Source: Pseudoalteromonas atlantica (GTDB lineage Bacteria; Pseudomonadota; Gammaproteobacteria; Enterobacterales; Alteromonadaceae). Taken from it: a DNA stretch of 64,000 nucleotides. Shown piece after piece: positions 53,562 through 62,932 of this stretch. The notes below the pieces were generated by a model that was not told the DNA's origin, searched no databases, and saw nothing but the letters and a program-made list of their open reading frames with translations. Both the position numbers and the translations under genes were made by a program. Location of the stretch: contig BJUT01000001.1 of NCBI GenBank assembly GCA_007988745.1, forward strand, positions 248,001 to 312,000, written 5' to 3'. Every line of letters begins with the position of its first letter. Position 1 is the first letter of the stretch.

Positions 53562-54386
53562 TTAAAACTTTTTATCAGCCAAAAATTCACCCATTAACGA
53601 AGTTACTCGTTCTGGTTTTTCATCTATAACCCAGTGCCCTGCTTTTTCTATCCAAGTTAGTGTTGCATTTGGTAAGGTTTGAGCTAACTGAGGTGCATAT
53701 TTAGGTTTTTGAAAGTTATCTTCATCACCCCATAAAATGAGGGTTTCATGCTTTAAGCTTTTAAGCTCACCGGCAATTGCTTGTGTGTACTCTTTATTAA
53801 GTCGGCGCATATTATTGAATAACGCTGCTTTACCTTGCTCATTACTCCATTGCTTTAAATACTGTTTTTTCAGCTCATCGGTCATTATGCTTTTATCGTA
53901 TACACCTTTTGGCATAAAATCATTTAGCGTATCAACAAACTCATCAACCGATGTTTCTTGCTCTACACCAGGCTCAAGCAAAGGTTCAAACTCGGGTATT
54001 GGCCAAGAATCAAAGCAAACACTATCAATTAATATTAAGCTGTTTACTTTTTCTGGGTAATTTACCGCCATGAGTTGTGCTATTCCGCCACCTATATCAT
54101 GAGAGGCGATGTTTGCTTTAGCAATACCTAGCTCATCCATAAATTGACTGATTATTTTGCATTGGGCATTAATTGATACATCGGTATTTTTTGGCATATC
54201 CGATTCGCCGTAATTGAGTAAATCAGGTGCAATAACACGATGTTGCTCACTCAGTGTTGGCATAACATTTCGCCATAGCGATTTGTTAGTCGGAATACCA
54301 TGTAATAATAGTAGAGGTGTGCCCTCGCCCATTTCTTGATACGCTATTTTGTGGCCTTCAACGGTAATGGTTTGTGTTTTACTCAT
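53562..54386 (-). CDS. Alpha/beta hydrolase, haloalkane dehalogenase-like
   Basis: 274 residues from the ATG at 54386 (MSKTQTITVEGHKIAYQEMG), with GAGGAT upstream. Oxyanion/His-Gly strand LLLLHGIPTNKSLW; the nucleophile elbow ASHDIGGGIAQ carries Asp rather than Ser. The acid Asp is in LWGDEDNFQKP and the catalytic His in KAGHWVIDEKPERV. An Asp nucleophile is the mark of dehalogenases and epoxide hydrolases. Dehalogenase activity is suggested, but substrates cannot be read from sequence. Cytoplasmic; single gene. Confidence 0.85.
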   Translation of the reverse strand: MSKTQTITVEGHKIAYQEMGEGTPLLLLHGIPTNKSLWRNVMPTLSEQHRVIAPDLLNYGESDMPKNTDVSINAQCKIISQFMDELGIAKANIASHDIGGGIAQLMAVNYPEKVNSLILIDSVCFDSWPIPEFEPLLEPGVEQETSVDEFVDTLNDFMPKGVYDKSIMTDELKKQYLKQWSNEQGKAALFNNMRRLNKEYTQAIAGELKSLKHETLILWGDEDNFQKPKYAPQLAQTLPNATLTWIEKAGHWVIDEKPERVTSLMGEFLADKKF

Positions 54387-54724
54387 ACTTAATATCCTCA
54401 TCAATATTTAAAATTTAGCCTAAACCTGTGTATGTATAGAGATGAGCAATTATCATCCCAGCTTGTTTTTAAAATATTTTTTTTGATGTTTTAATAATTA
54501 CAAAAACCTGAGAGCGTTTTAAAATGCGGTCTGCGGCTATTAATAGTAAGTAGGATTTATTTTGAGTTAAGCGAAAAGAGTAAAAAATAAAGAGTTATAA
54601 AATAACCTTCATTTTTAAAATTATGAAATAAAGTAGCAGCTACATGAAATAATTACTGCCAGTTTGGGCCTATTAAAAATAATAGGCCCTGTGTATTTTA
54701 CAGTTTTATATTGTTTAATTTGGA
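54387..54724. other. Intergenic region at the end of the Tad operon
   Basis: About 340 bp. It holds the hydrolase promoter on its left and, at 54666-54689, the hairpin GGGCCTATTA/TAATAGGCCC, presumably marking the Tad operon end, though no T-run follows on the minus strand. Confidence 0.45.
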
Positions 54725-57556
54725 CTAGCTTAGCAAATGCTTAATTTTATTAATTAATACTTGCTGCTTTACTGGTTTTTCAAGCATGTCGTCAAACCCA
54801 AGTTCAACATACTTAGAATTACTATTTGTGTCAGAATCTGAAGTGTGGGCAATAATTTTGGTTTGCTTGTCTGCGTTATGTTTTTTTATTTTAAGCATCG
54901 CGTCTGTGCCCGAGAGTTCTGGCATAACAATATCCATTAAAATAATATCGTAATTATTTTGCGACACCATCAACATAGCTTCTATTGCATTGCTTGCATA
55001 ATCTATTGCTACGTTTTCATCTTTCAGCATGGCTTTAATAACCATTTCTACGAGCGGTTCATCATCAACTAATAACAACGATTTGGTGTTGTTAAATTCT
55101 GTATGCGTTGTAGTTACAGTAATGGGTTCTTGCTTGTTTGCACTTACGGGTAACAATTCTACCGTGTTAACTAATAACGATAAATTAATAGATGTTGTTT
55201 TACCGCGCTCGTGCACAGTAATATTTTTACCGCCGAGCATTTTAAAAATTGAGATAAAAAACCGCAGCTCTAATGTAGCATCAAAATTAATATCACTTTC
55301 AAAAGACTGTTGTTTGCATACCATTTGTAACTGACTATAAAAACTCCCCTGATTTGCTAAGTTATTTATAGAAAAACCCAGCGACAAATAATGTTTACCT
55401 TGCTCGTTAATCAGCTCAGAATTTAACGACAATTTGCCTTGATGTGTGCTTTCTATAAGCTCACTAGCCAGCTGAATAATTAATTGCATAATCAGTTTTT
55501 CATCACTGCTTATGCCTTTATCTATGGGCACATTGTTATTAATAATTATATTTTTATCATCAGAGTCTTTATTAAGAATACCGGCCGTATTTTTAAGTAA
55601 GTCAGATAAATTAATAGCGCTCATTTTAAGCTTTAATTTACCGGTATCGGTTTTATTTATATTAACCAACTGCTGCACAACACAACTTAACTGTGTGCAT
55701 GCATTTTCTAACTCATTGCTAAAATTGGCTTTACTGTTTTTATAATTAAGCTCTACTATAGATTGCAGTGAACTAAGTGGCGCTTTTAATTGCATTGCTA
55801 AGCGTGCTACAAATTTATCTTTGAGCTGGTTAGCTTGCTTAGATTTTTCTACTACTTTGGCAAGTAATAACTCTTTTTGATGCGCTTGTGTTTCATCTCT
55901 AAAGTAACAAACAAAGCCACCAAAGTCGGTATGCCTTTGCACAACGGTGATCCAGCGGCCATCGCTAAATCCTATATCTATTAATTGGCTATGTTCATTA
56001 GCTAGTTTATTATGTTCTTGATAATGGGTAATAATATTATTTTGTTGAGAAATACTCATTATTTGGCTGTAACTTAATTGCTTATTGTTTTGAATAACAT
56101 GAGAAAACAATTCGTTAAATGCCTGATTAGTTATTACCGGAAATTCGTTACTATTAAAAATGGCAAAGCCATGCGGCAGCGCATCAAGCGAGCTTGAAAA
56201 CAGCGATTCTCTATTAAGTATAAGGGTATTTTTTTGTTTAATTTCGTCATGTAAGCGCCTTGGTAAACGTAAAAAATAATAAACAAATGCAAATATAGCT
56301 AAGCTAATTAATGCCAGTTTAAATAAGTCGAACCTAGATACATTAGCAGGCGTTATCGGTTTAATGGGTTGCACATGCAAGCGCCACGTAGCAGGAAAAC
56401 GGCTACTTGCTGCGCTTATGCTGTTAGGAATAGTTTTAACATTTAGCTCCCCCCTACTACCTAATATAAACTGAGGGGTTGATATAAATAAATTATAATT
56501 TTGCGTATTTAGCTTACCAATTATGGCATTTAAAAACTTACTTAAATCAAAGGCTGTGAGTGTATAAATAGCGCTATTACCCATGTTTATCTCTGAAATT
56601 AAAAACGCTGTATCGGCTACAGAAAATACCTCTACTGATTGTTTATTTGCTCGCATTGAAAATGCGTTTAGCCAATTAGTAAAGCCATAAGCTGCTAAAT
56701 CAAAGTTGTTTTTAGACCATATGGCAAGTTGTTTATAGTCATTATCAAATACAACAAAACCTTTATACGTTAGACTGCTTGATACCTGCGTTTTTACTAA
56801 ATCACTTAATTGTTGCTGTGTATAACTTTGTTGGCTTCTTAAAAAGCCTGCAACAATTTTATCTTTTTGAGTAATATAAAGTGCTTGGTTGTCAAAGCGC
56901 TCTAATGCATCAAACAGCGTTTGCCTTAACTGCTGAGTTTGTATGGCATAGGCACTTTTTTTATCTTTTTTATCTAACGTATATAAAAGCAAAGCCGAGA
57001 ACGAGCAAATAACCAGCGCAATTAAAAAGGCCACCGGCGCTAAGCTAAATAAGTGAACAAATCGATTCAGTGATTTTGTCTCACTCGGTTTAATTGTCTT
57101 AGTTGGGGTAAAATGCTTATTAAGCTGGGTTTGCAGTAATTGCGCAAAAGATACAAATTGCTCTTTTTGAGAGCCAATAAGTGTTTTAGGTGAAATATCG
57201 GCAATGATCAGTACGCCAATTAAGCTGTTATCTAAATTATAAATGGGATATTGAGAGTAAAAGCGTACCTGTTGGCAGCGCCCTTTTGTTAGTGGGTCAA
57301 ATAAGGTGTCTTCAATTATGTAGAGTTTTTCTTGTGTGCACGTTTGTGCCAAGCTATTTAATTCACTGTCGGCTTTGTATGGGTCATCGCAGCTAATAAT
57401 TTGTTGCGTATACAAGGCATTATAATCAACGAATTTCACAATAGAAACATCGTAAAACTGCTTCATTAGGGCCAGTGTTTCGGTTATTTCTTGTTTTATT
57501 TCATCTATTTGTGTGTTGTTAAATTCATTTATAGTATTTGCATATGAACTGTTCAT
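54725..57556 (-). CDS. Hybrid sensor-kinase-like protein lacking the phosphoacceptor histidine
   Basis: 943 residues. Order: N-terminal ~165 residues (GAF-like, cytoplasmic), a helix (FLIALVICSFSALLLYTL), a ~200-residue extracellular domain, a second helix (LALISLAIFAFVYYFLRLP), a PAS-like region (~450-560), a HisKA-like helix, an ATPase-like region, and a receiver domain. The H-box reads RLAMQLKAPLSSL where SHELRTPL is expected, so the His is Met. The N-box lacks its Asn (MQLIIQLASELIEST), and no DxGxG box is seen. The receiver keeps LLLVDDEP, LMDIVMPE and EKPVK, so the Asp may be phosphorylated. Its ATG overlaps the preceding pilin-like stop (ATGA), so it belongs to the pilus operon. Confidence 0.8.
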   Translation of the reverse strand: MNSSYANTINEFNNTQIDEIKQEITETLALMKQFYDVSIVKFVDYNALYTQQIISCDDPYKADSELNSLAQTCTQEKLYIIEDTLFDPLTKGRCQQVRFYSQYPIYNLDNSLIGVLIIADISPKTLIGSQKEQFVSFAQLLQTQLNKHFTPTKTIKPSETKSLNRFVHLFSLAPVAFLIALVICSFSALLLYTLDKKDKKSAYAIQTQQLRQTLFDALERFDNQALYITQKDKIVAGFLRSQQSYTQQQLSDLVKTQVSSSLTYKGFVVFDNDYKQLAIWSKNNFDLAAYGFTNWLNAFSMRANKQSVEVFSVADTAFLISEINMGNSAIYTLTAFDLSKFLNAIIGKLNTQNYNLFISTPQFILGSRGELNVKTIPNSISAASSRFPATWRLHVQPIKPITPANVSRFDLFKLALISLAIFAFVYYFLRLPRRLHDEIKQKNTLILNRESLFSSSLDALPHGFAIFNSNEFPVITNQAFNELFSHVIQNNKQLSYSQIMSISQQNNIITHYQEHNKLANEHSQLIDIGFSDGRWITVVQRHTDFGGFVCYFRDETQAHQKELLLAKVVEKSKQANQLKDKFVARLAMQLKAPLSSLQSIVELNYKNSKANFSNELENACTQLSCVVQQLVNINKTDTGKLKLKMSAINLSDLLKNTAGILNKDSDDKNIIINNNVPIDKGISSDEKLIMQLIIQLASELIESTHQGKLSLNSELINEQGKHYLSLGFSINNLANQGSFYSQLQMVCKQQSFESDINFDATLELRFFISIFKMLGGKNITVHERGKTTSINLSLLVNTVELLPVSANKQEPITVTTTHTEFNNTKSLLLVDDEPLVEMVIKAMLKDENVAIDYASNAIEAMLMVSQNNYDIILMDIVMPELSGTDAMLKIKKHNADKQTKIIAHTSDSDTNSNSKYVELGFDDMLEKPVKQQVLINKIKHLLS

Positions 57557-58716
57557 GGGCGCACTCCTTCACCTTTCGGCGGTGTAGAAATCCAACGCGT
57601 GCTGTTAGCACTTGTATGTGATGGAAGTTTTACTCTAAATGGCGGAAGTAAGTTATTTAAAGCAGGTTCGCCTTGTGCATTTAACACCGGCTCTGCCGAG
57701 GTTAAATTGAGCGAAGCCTCGCAGTAAGTTACGCCAGGCTCTATGCCAATAAGGGCCAGCGTTTGAATAATTATGTCGTTATTTATTAAATCGATACCTA
57801 GCAGCTCAAAAGTTGTTTCTAAAATAGTAAATACCAGTGTTTCTACTATATTTTCATCTTCTTCTAGTTGCGTACCTTGTGGGCAGCAAATACCGCCTAG
57901 CTCTACATCTACACTGCTTGCTACACCTATGAGCGACAGTGCATCAAGCGCGGTTCCTAATAACACTTCAACTTGTGGCAAATATAAATCTAGAATATCG
58001 CCTTGCGGCTCATACCCTGTTTGGCAACTATTGCACGACTGCGATAATTGCTGACTGTCTATGCCTAGTAACGGATTACCAAGCGCAGTTACACCAACCA
58101 AGCAACTACTATCGGCTTGTTGTTTAGCAATTGAAAAGCTTTCGCACGGGTTACCAGTAACCACCTTTTGAGACATATAGCGCGATACAATCTCGTCACC
58201 TGTTGCGGGGCACGCTAATGCTGTACTTTTTAGTAATTGCCCCATTACGGAGTTACTTAATTGGCCAATGGCATAATTAGAGCCTTGCTGTAGCGCATTG
58301 ATATAACTTACATTGCCACTATTAGCGGTGTTACTAACTCCTAAACTATCTGAAAACTCATCACTTAAACTTTTTATGCACGGGTTGCCTTGGCAATTAG
58401 GCGCATCGTAATAAATGGCTTCTCGTGAGGTGAACCTGTCATCGCGTATCCCAATTAAAGCGCGATATGTTGCATTGACTTGGCGGTCTGTGTAAAAAAT
58501 TAAAGGGGCTTGGTGCTCATCAAACCCAATGGCGATACCTAAAGGGGTGTTATTAGCATCAACCACTGTTATTTGGTTATCTACTTTTGTGTGATAGCGC
58601 TTAATAAGTGCATCGCGCACTAAAATAACACCACCAATTGAGCCAATAATTAAAATGGTAATAATTAAAATCAGCTCAATAGTGAGTATGTAGCCCTGTT
58701 GGTATTGTTTATTCAT
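57553..58716 (-). CDS. Large pilin-like protein of the Tad operon
   Basis: 387 residues. The N-terminus MNKQYQQGYILTIELILIIT is a prepilin-like leader and hydrophobic helix, matching the small prepilin of this locus (QQGFVLTSELII). After the Gly the Glu is at +6. The ~340-residue remainder is extracellular, with twelve-plus cysteines (APNCQGNPCIKS, SCNSCQTGYEP, GGICCPQGTQ), compatible with disulfides. It is far larger than Flp pilins and has no TadE/TadF/TadG signature I recognise. A minor pilin or tip adhesin is a fair guess. It begins 10 bp after tadC and overlaps the kinase-like gene by 4 bp. No homology is known to me. Confidence 0.7.
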   Translation of the reverse strand: MNKQYQQGYILTIELILIITILIIGSIGGVILVRDALIKRYHTKVDNQITVVDANNTPLGIAIGFDEHQAPLIFYTDRQVNATYRALIGIRDDRFTSREAIYYDAPNCQGNPCIKSLSDEFSDSLGVSNTANSGNVSYINALQQGSNYAIGQLSNSVMGQLLKSTALACPATGDEIVSRYMSQKVVTGNPCESFSIAKQQADSSCLVGVTALGNPLLGIDSQQLSQSCNSCQTGYEPQGDILDLYLPQVEVLLGTALDALSLIGVASSVDVELGGICCPQGTQLEEDENIVETLVFTILETTFELLGIDLINNDIIIQTLALIGIEPGVTYCEASLNLTSAEPVLNAQGEPALNNLLPPFRVKLPSHTSANSTRWISTPPKGEGVRP

Positions 58717-58725
58717 AGAGCGCTC

Positions 58726-59541
58726 CTATAGCACTTCAACCAGCATTTTTAGTACATTCATTACCTGCAGCGCCGCAGGAAAAAACACCAGCACTAAAAA
58801 CATAGGAAAACAAATTAAGATAATGGGAAAGGTGGTATGCAATGCTTTTTTATTTACTTTTTTAGCTAATAAAATATTTTTTTTAAGCGCAAAGCTTTCT
58901 AATTGTGACTCAACCGCCTGTATTAACGGGGTGCCAAGCTTAGAGCCAATAAGCATTAAATTAGCTAATTTTTTTAAACCCGAGACCCCTGTTCTGTCAT
59001 ATAACGAATTAAAGGCTGTTTCGCGGTCTTTACCGGCACTGAGCTCAAACAAAAATAGTTTAAGCTCTTTATATAAAGGGTGTTTTTTACTTAACCCGTG
59101 ATCAACCGCTAAAGCAAATGCGCGCTCTAGCGAAAAGCCAGCGCGCATATACACTAACAGCACACTTAAAAAAAACTCTAAGCTATTGTTTATTTGTACT
59201 TTACGCTGGCCTTTTTTAAATAAAAACCACATATCAGGCGCAAAAAAACTAATAAAACAGATAATGGCAACAAGCGGTGTACTTAATACATAACCAGTGA
59301 TCTCTATGGCAGTATAAGCACAAAATGTGGCGGCCATTTTAAAGCAGTACATGCTCAATAAAATTTTATTTAACTGATACCCTGCTTGTCTAAATTGGCT
59401 TTTTGAAATAACAATTAATGGATACCAATTTATATTGGTTTTGATAGGTTGCTGAACCTCAGCCTTTAATGACTGCTTTTGAATATGGATAAATGCACCC
59501 ATACTTACCAATAAGCCAACAAATAAAAATAGGTCTATCAT
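58726..59541 (-). CDS. tadC: Tad pilus inner-membrane protein TadC
   Basis: 271 residues from the ATG at 59541 (MIDLFLFVGLLVSMGAFIHI), coupled to TadB by an ATGA overlap. T2SS-F domain: FFLSVLLVYMRAGFSLERAF, LYKELKLFLFELSAGKDRE and LANLMLIGSKLGTPLIQAVE, with helices at both ends. It forms the inner-membrane platform with TadB. Paired TadB/TadC order and TadA upstream make the assignment safe. Confidence 0.9.
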   Translation of the reverse strand: MIDLFLFVGLLVSMGAFIHIQKQSLKAEVQQPIKTNINWYPLIVISKSQFRQAGYQLNKILLSMYCFKMAATFCAYTAIEITGYVLSTPLVAIICFISFFAPDMWFLFKKGQRKVQINNSLEFFLSVLLVYMRAGFSLERAFALAVDHGLSKKHPLYKELKLFLFELSAGKDRETAFNSLYDRTGVSGLKKLANLMLIGSKLGTPLIQAVESQLESFALKKNILLAKKVNKKALHTTFPIILICFPMFLVLVFFPAALQVMNVLKMLVEVL

Positions 59542-60413
59542 AGCGTTACCCTCAAGCTTAGGCGAAGCCATAAAAAGCCAAATAACTGGCAAAGCACAGC
59601 AACGGTAATAAAGGCCATGCCATTGGGGTTATTTAACAGCGGATCGAACCAGGTTGGATCGGTGTAATTAAATAAAGGCACTAAAGCGTAGGGTAAAACG
59701 CCACTAAACAGCGCAGCGTATTTAGTACCAGAAAGCTTAGCTTTGAGTTGCTGGCGATCTAGCGTTCTTAACGACATCATTTTGCATACACTTTTAAGCA
59801 TGTCAGTTAAATCGCACTGGCTTTGTGTATGAGTAATTATGCTATGTGCAAATAACCGCACGGTTTCGCAGTTGTAGCGTTTAATTAAAGGGGCAAACGA
59901 GTTTTGTATATCACTGCCCATATTTAAGCGCTGCAGTAATAAATGACTTTGCGGTTTAATGTATTTATCGGCGTGTTCGTCGGCAAATTGCATAGCCTGA
60001 ACAAGTGAAAGCCCAGTACTTAAACACGATTGTACGGTTTCTATGTACTCTAAAAATAAGTGCTCAAACCTGGCTAATTTATAGTGCGCTAAATCAATAA
60101 TCACTATAAAGCAGGTTATAAATACAACCAAAGAAACGATTAATGCACTCGTAGTTGCTTGAGGGTAAAAATACTGTGCAACATACCAAGTACTGGTGGC
60201 AAGCGAGCAAGCAACGCTTATAAATAAAGCATTACTGATGTTAATCCCAAGTACCCGCAGTGACACTGTGATAATGTCTTTTTCTTCAAGTACATCAACC
60301 TCGTGCTTAGTATTTGCAGCGTGTGTTTTTACTTTAAGTGTTATAAAAACACTCAGTGCTAAGGTAAATGACATAACACTTGCTATGGCCAGTAAGTAAT
60401 CAAGCTTATTCAT
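59538..60413 (-). CDS. tadB: Tad pilus inner-membrane protein TadB
   Basis: 291 residues from the ATG at 60413 (MNKLDYLLAIASVMSFTLAL), overlapping tadA by 8 bp. The T2SS-F domain has EYIETVQSCLSTGLSLVQAMQ and AHSIITHTQSQCDLTDMLKS, with four or so helices. It is a platform protein of the Tad system, next to its partner TadC. Confidence 0.88.
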   Translation of the reverse strand: MNKLDYLLAIASVMSFTLALSVFITLKVKTHAANTKHEVDVLEEKDIITVSLRVLGINISNALFISVACSLATSTWYVAQYFYPQATTSALIVSLVVFITCFIVIIDLAHYKLARFEHLFLEYIETVQSCLSTGLSLVQAMQFADEHADKYIKPQSHLLLQRLNMGSDIQNSFAPLIKRYNCETVRLFAHSIITHTQSQCDLTDMLKSVCKMMSLRTLDRQQLKAKLSGTKYAALFSGVLPYALVPLFNYTDPTWFDPLLNNPNGMAFITVAVLCQLFGFLWLRLSLRVTL

Positions 60414-61704
60414 AATTACGCTCCCTGGCCGGTTGCAGTAATGCACTTATTTCGTTTGCGTTGGCACCTTGGCTTTGCATAAAGCTCACCACGCTTGAGG
60501 TACTAATTGCCTTATCATTTACTTGCTCGGTATCACTTACGCTATACAGCGCAGAGTATTGCGCACGTGCGTCTACTCGCTTTATTTCGCCAATACTTTT
60601 TAGGGTTCTTACACCGTTTGTATTTCTAGAAACTTGTACAATTAACTGAATGCTTGATGCAATTAATGCGCTGGTGTGAGTGTCGCTTAGCTGCGCGTTA
60701 TGTAATTGCACTAGCGTTGATAATCGGGTTACCGCATCGCTTGCACTATTAGCATGTACGGTGGTCATTGAGCCTTGGTGGCCGCAGTTCATGGCTTGCA
60801 GCATGTCTATTACTTCACCTGCGCGTACTTCGCCTACAAGTATTCTATCGGCGCGCATTCTTAGTGCCGCTTTTACTAAATCACGCAGGGTAACGGCACC
60901 TTTACCATCGCTGTTGGTGTCGTGCGCCTCTAATTGCACCACATGATTATGGTGCAAATTTAGCTCTGCACTTTCTTCTATAGTTACTACCCGCTCGTTA
61001 GTATTTATTGAATTAGCCAGTACATTTAACAAAGTAGTTTTACCTGCGCCGGCATTACCACACACTAAAATATTCACCCCTAAGGCCACCGCGGTTTTTA
61101 AAAAAGTGAGGCAGTTTTTGCTTAAAAACTTATTGTCGATTAAAAAATCATCGTTAATTTTTTTGTGGTTAAATTTTCTAATCGAAACAATAGCAGCACT
61201 GGTGCATGCCGGTGGCACCACAATATGTACCCTGCTGCCATCTTTTAGTTTGCCATCTACAATGGGAGTCAGTGCGTTAACTTGTCGAGCGCAACTATCA
61301 AGTAATCTATCAACAAAACGACGTAAGTGACGTTCATCGTCAAACTTACTGGCTGTACATAGCAATTTACCTTGCTTATCTATCCAAATATTTTGCGTAT
61401 CGTTAATTAAAATATCGCTTACTTGGTCATCCAGCATAAATTGCGCTATTGGCCCTAAACCTTGTATTTCGTCGTAAACGGCTTGTACTACTTGAGCTTG
61501 TTGATGGCTGTTAAATGATGATTGTGCAAATTCGTCAATATCACTGCAAAGGGCAGATATTTTTTCAAGCAGCGCATCATTAAGCAAAGCACTTGGGTCT
61601 TGCTCGTACTCTTCAATTACCGCATCGTGTAGAATTTTTTTAAGTGATTCAAAGGTATTTAAATTGGTTTCTACAGACTCTGGTTTACTTGATAAATTAA
61701 ACAT
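60406..61704 (-). CDS. tadA: Tad pilus secretion ATPase TadA (CpaF)
   Basis: 432 residues. N-terminal helical region, then IQGLGPIAQFMLDDQVSDIL and VVPPACTSAAIVSIRKFNHK. Walker A LVCGNAGAGKTTLLNVLAN (~205-225), Asp box TIEESAELNLHHNHVVQLEA, the arginine-rich RMRADRILVGEVRAGEVIDM, and GHQGSMTTVHANSASDAVTR (His box). A typical CpaF-like hexameric ATPase for pilus assembly. It is 6 bp after cpaB. Confidence 0.94.
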   Translation of the reverse strand: MFNLSSKPESVETNLNTFESLKKILHDAVIEEYEQDPSALLNDALLEKISALCSDIDEFAQSSFNSHQQAQVVQAVYDEIQGLGPIAQFMLDDQVSDILINDTQNIWIDKQGKLLCTASKFDDERHLRRFVDRLLDSCARQVNALTPIVDGKLKDGSRVHIVVPPACTSAAIVSIRKFNHKKINDDFLIDNKFLSKNCLTFLKTAVALGVNILVCGNAGAGKTTLLNVLANSINTNERVVTIEESAELNLHHNHVVQLEAHDTNSDGKGAVTLRDLVKAALRMRADRILVGEVRAGEVIDMLQAMNCGHQGSMTTVHANSASDAVTRLSTLVQLHNAQLSDTHTSALIASSIQLIVQVSRNTNGVRTLKSIGEIKRVDARAQYSALYSVSDTEQVNDKAISTSSVVSFMQSQGANANEISALLQPARERNYE

Positions 61705-61710
61705 AGCGCC

Positions 61711-62478
61711 TCACTTAGCCACATAAACAGCTTGGTTTTTAACGCCTTTAACCACTTGAATTGTTCGGCTAGTTTGTAATTGGGAGAAATTTTGTAAGCG
61801 CCCTTGTTCAATGTCATAAGCGCTGTGCACAATTATCGATACCTTATCTTGGGTATCAATTGCGGCTAACGAATATACATCTTTAGGAAGTACAGCCAAC
61901 ACTAATGACACACCCGCGCTGGTTGCCGGCTCCTTTTTTGCTAGGCTGTCCATCACGCCATTTTTTTGCGCTTTACTGCCAGGACCTTTTGAAATGCCAA
62001 TAAGCTGCACATCGCGCGCAACGGTTCTTACAAGCCGGTTTGTTTTAGCAACAATATCTAAGCGGTCGCCTTTGTGCACCCGCGATAATGGAATATCTAA
62101 AGTGGTTAATTTTAATGTATACAGCACTCTGCCTGCGGGGATCGCCTCTGATAAATTTTGGCTTTTAACCTGCATAAAATCTGTTTCAAATAGTGGTTGT
62201 TCACCCATTTTATTAGTGGCTAATTGCTTACCAATAAAGGCGCGGGGATTTTGTATACTTAGCGCCATATTTGCATAGTTACTGGGGTTTACATCTTTTT
62301 GGGCAATATCGTGCACACTCACTACTTGCCCCGCCGACATATTTTTATTTACCACCCAGGCAGTAACTAAGTCTTGTTCGTTTACTTGTCTGATGCCAAG
62401 CGCTGAGGCCAACATGCCAGAGGTGATAAGTAAGGTGAGTGCAGCGGTCGTCGCCCCTTTATTATTTTTACTTTTCAT
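61711..62478 (-). CDS. cpaB: Flp pilus assembly protein CpaB/RcpC
   Basis: 255 residues. One N-terminal membrane helix (TTAALTLLITSGMLASALGI), then SAF-like domain: VNKNMSAGQVVSVHDIAQKD and ATNKMGEQPLF, then RVHKGDRLDIVAKTNRLVRTV, RcpC-like. Periplasmic, linked to secretin in Tad systems. AGGAGG precedes the ATG. No secretin gene lies in the window. Confidence 0.88.
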   Translation of the reverse strand: MKSKNNKGATTAALTLLITSGMLASALGIRQVNEQDLVTAWVVNKNMSAGQVVSVHDIAQKDVNPSNYANMALSIQNPRAFIGKQLATNKMGEQPLFETDFMQVKSQNLSEAIPAGRVLYTLKLTTLDIPLSRVHKGDRLDIVAKTNRLVRTVARDVQLIGISKGPGSKAQKNGVMDSLAKKEPATSAGVSLVLAVLPKDVYSLAAIDTQDKVSIIVHSAYDIEQGRLQNFSQLQTSRTIQVVKGVKNQAVYVAK

Positions 62479-62542
62479 AATTTCCTCCTGACAAATTTCA
62501 CTGCCACACGGTTGTGGCAGTGTGATTTAGGTAGTTATAATT

Positions 62543-62932
62543 TTAATTACCTTGTGAACCACCTGCTGCTGTACGTGTTGCAGCATCGCCACTTGGCGTT
62601 GCATTAATAAGTGCAGCACTTTCACTAAAGTCAGAGGCAACAAAAGTAAACGAGCTACCATCGCCTGCGTAAACATCTACTGCATCAACATAGCCAGAGC
62701 CTGAAATTTCTGCAGTGCCTTCGGCGTTGATCATGCCATCAAATACATAGCTTTGATCTAACGAGCCAATTGCTTCTGCTACATCTTCAAGCTCGCTGGT
62801 TACAGAGTCTGGTAAGGTTGATAAACCAATTACAAGTGCTGCCACCATAGATGTTGAAAGAATAATTAGCTCAGAAGTAAGTACAAAGCCTTGTTGTTTT
62901 TTACCGTTTAAGTTGCTTTTCATAGTTTTCAT
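62543..62932 (-). CDS. Prepilin-like protein of the Tad locus
   Basis: 129 residues from the ATG at 62932 (AAGGTGA upstream); the longer frame adds an unlikely 28 residues. Leader NLNGKKQQG, then FVLTSELIILSTSMVAALVIG (hydrophobic helix). Glu at +6 after Gly, as in the large pilin-like protein. A short extracellular part (~80 residues) rich in Ala, Ser, Gly. It is longer than classic Flp (~55-60) and may be the major pilin; a strong own promoter is expected because a terminator lies upstream. Confidence 0.75.
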   Translation of the reverse strand: MKTMKSNLNGKKQQGFVLTSELIILSTSMVAALVIGLSTLPDSVTSELEDVAEAIGSLDQSYVFDGMINAEGTAEISGSGYVDAVDVYAGDGSSFTFVASDFSESAALINATPSGDAATRTAAGGSQGN

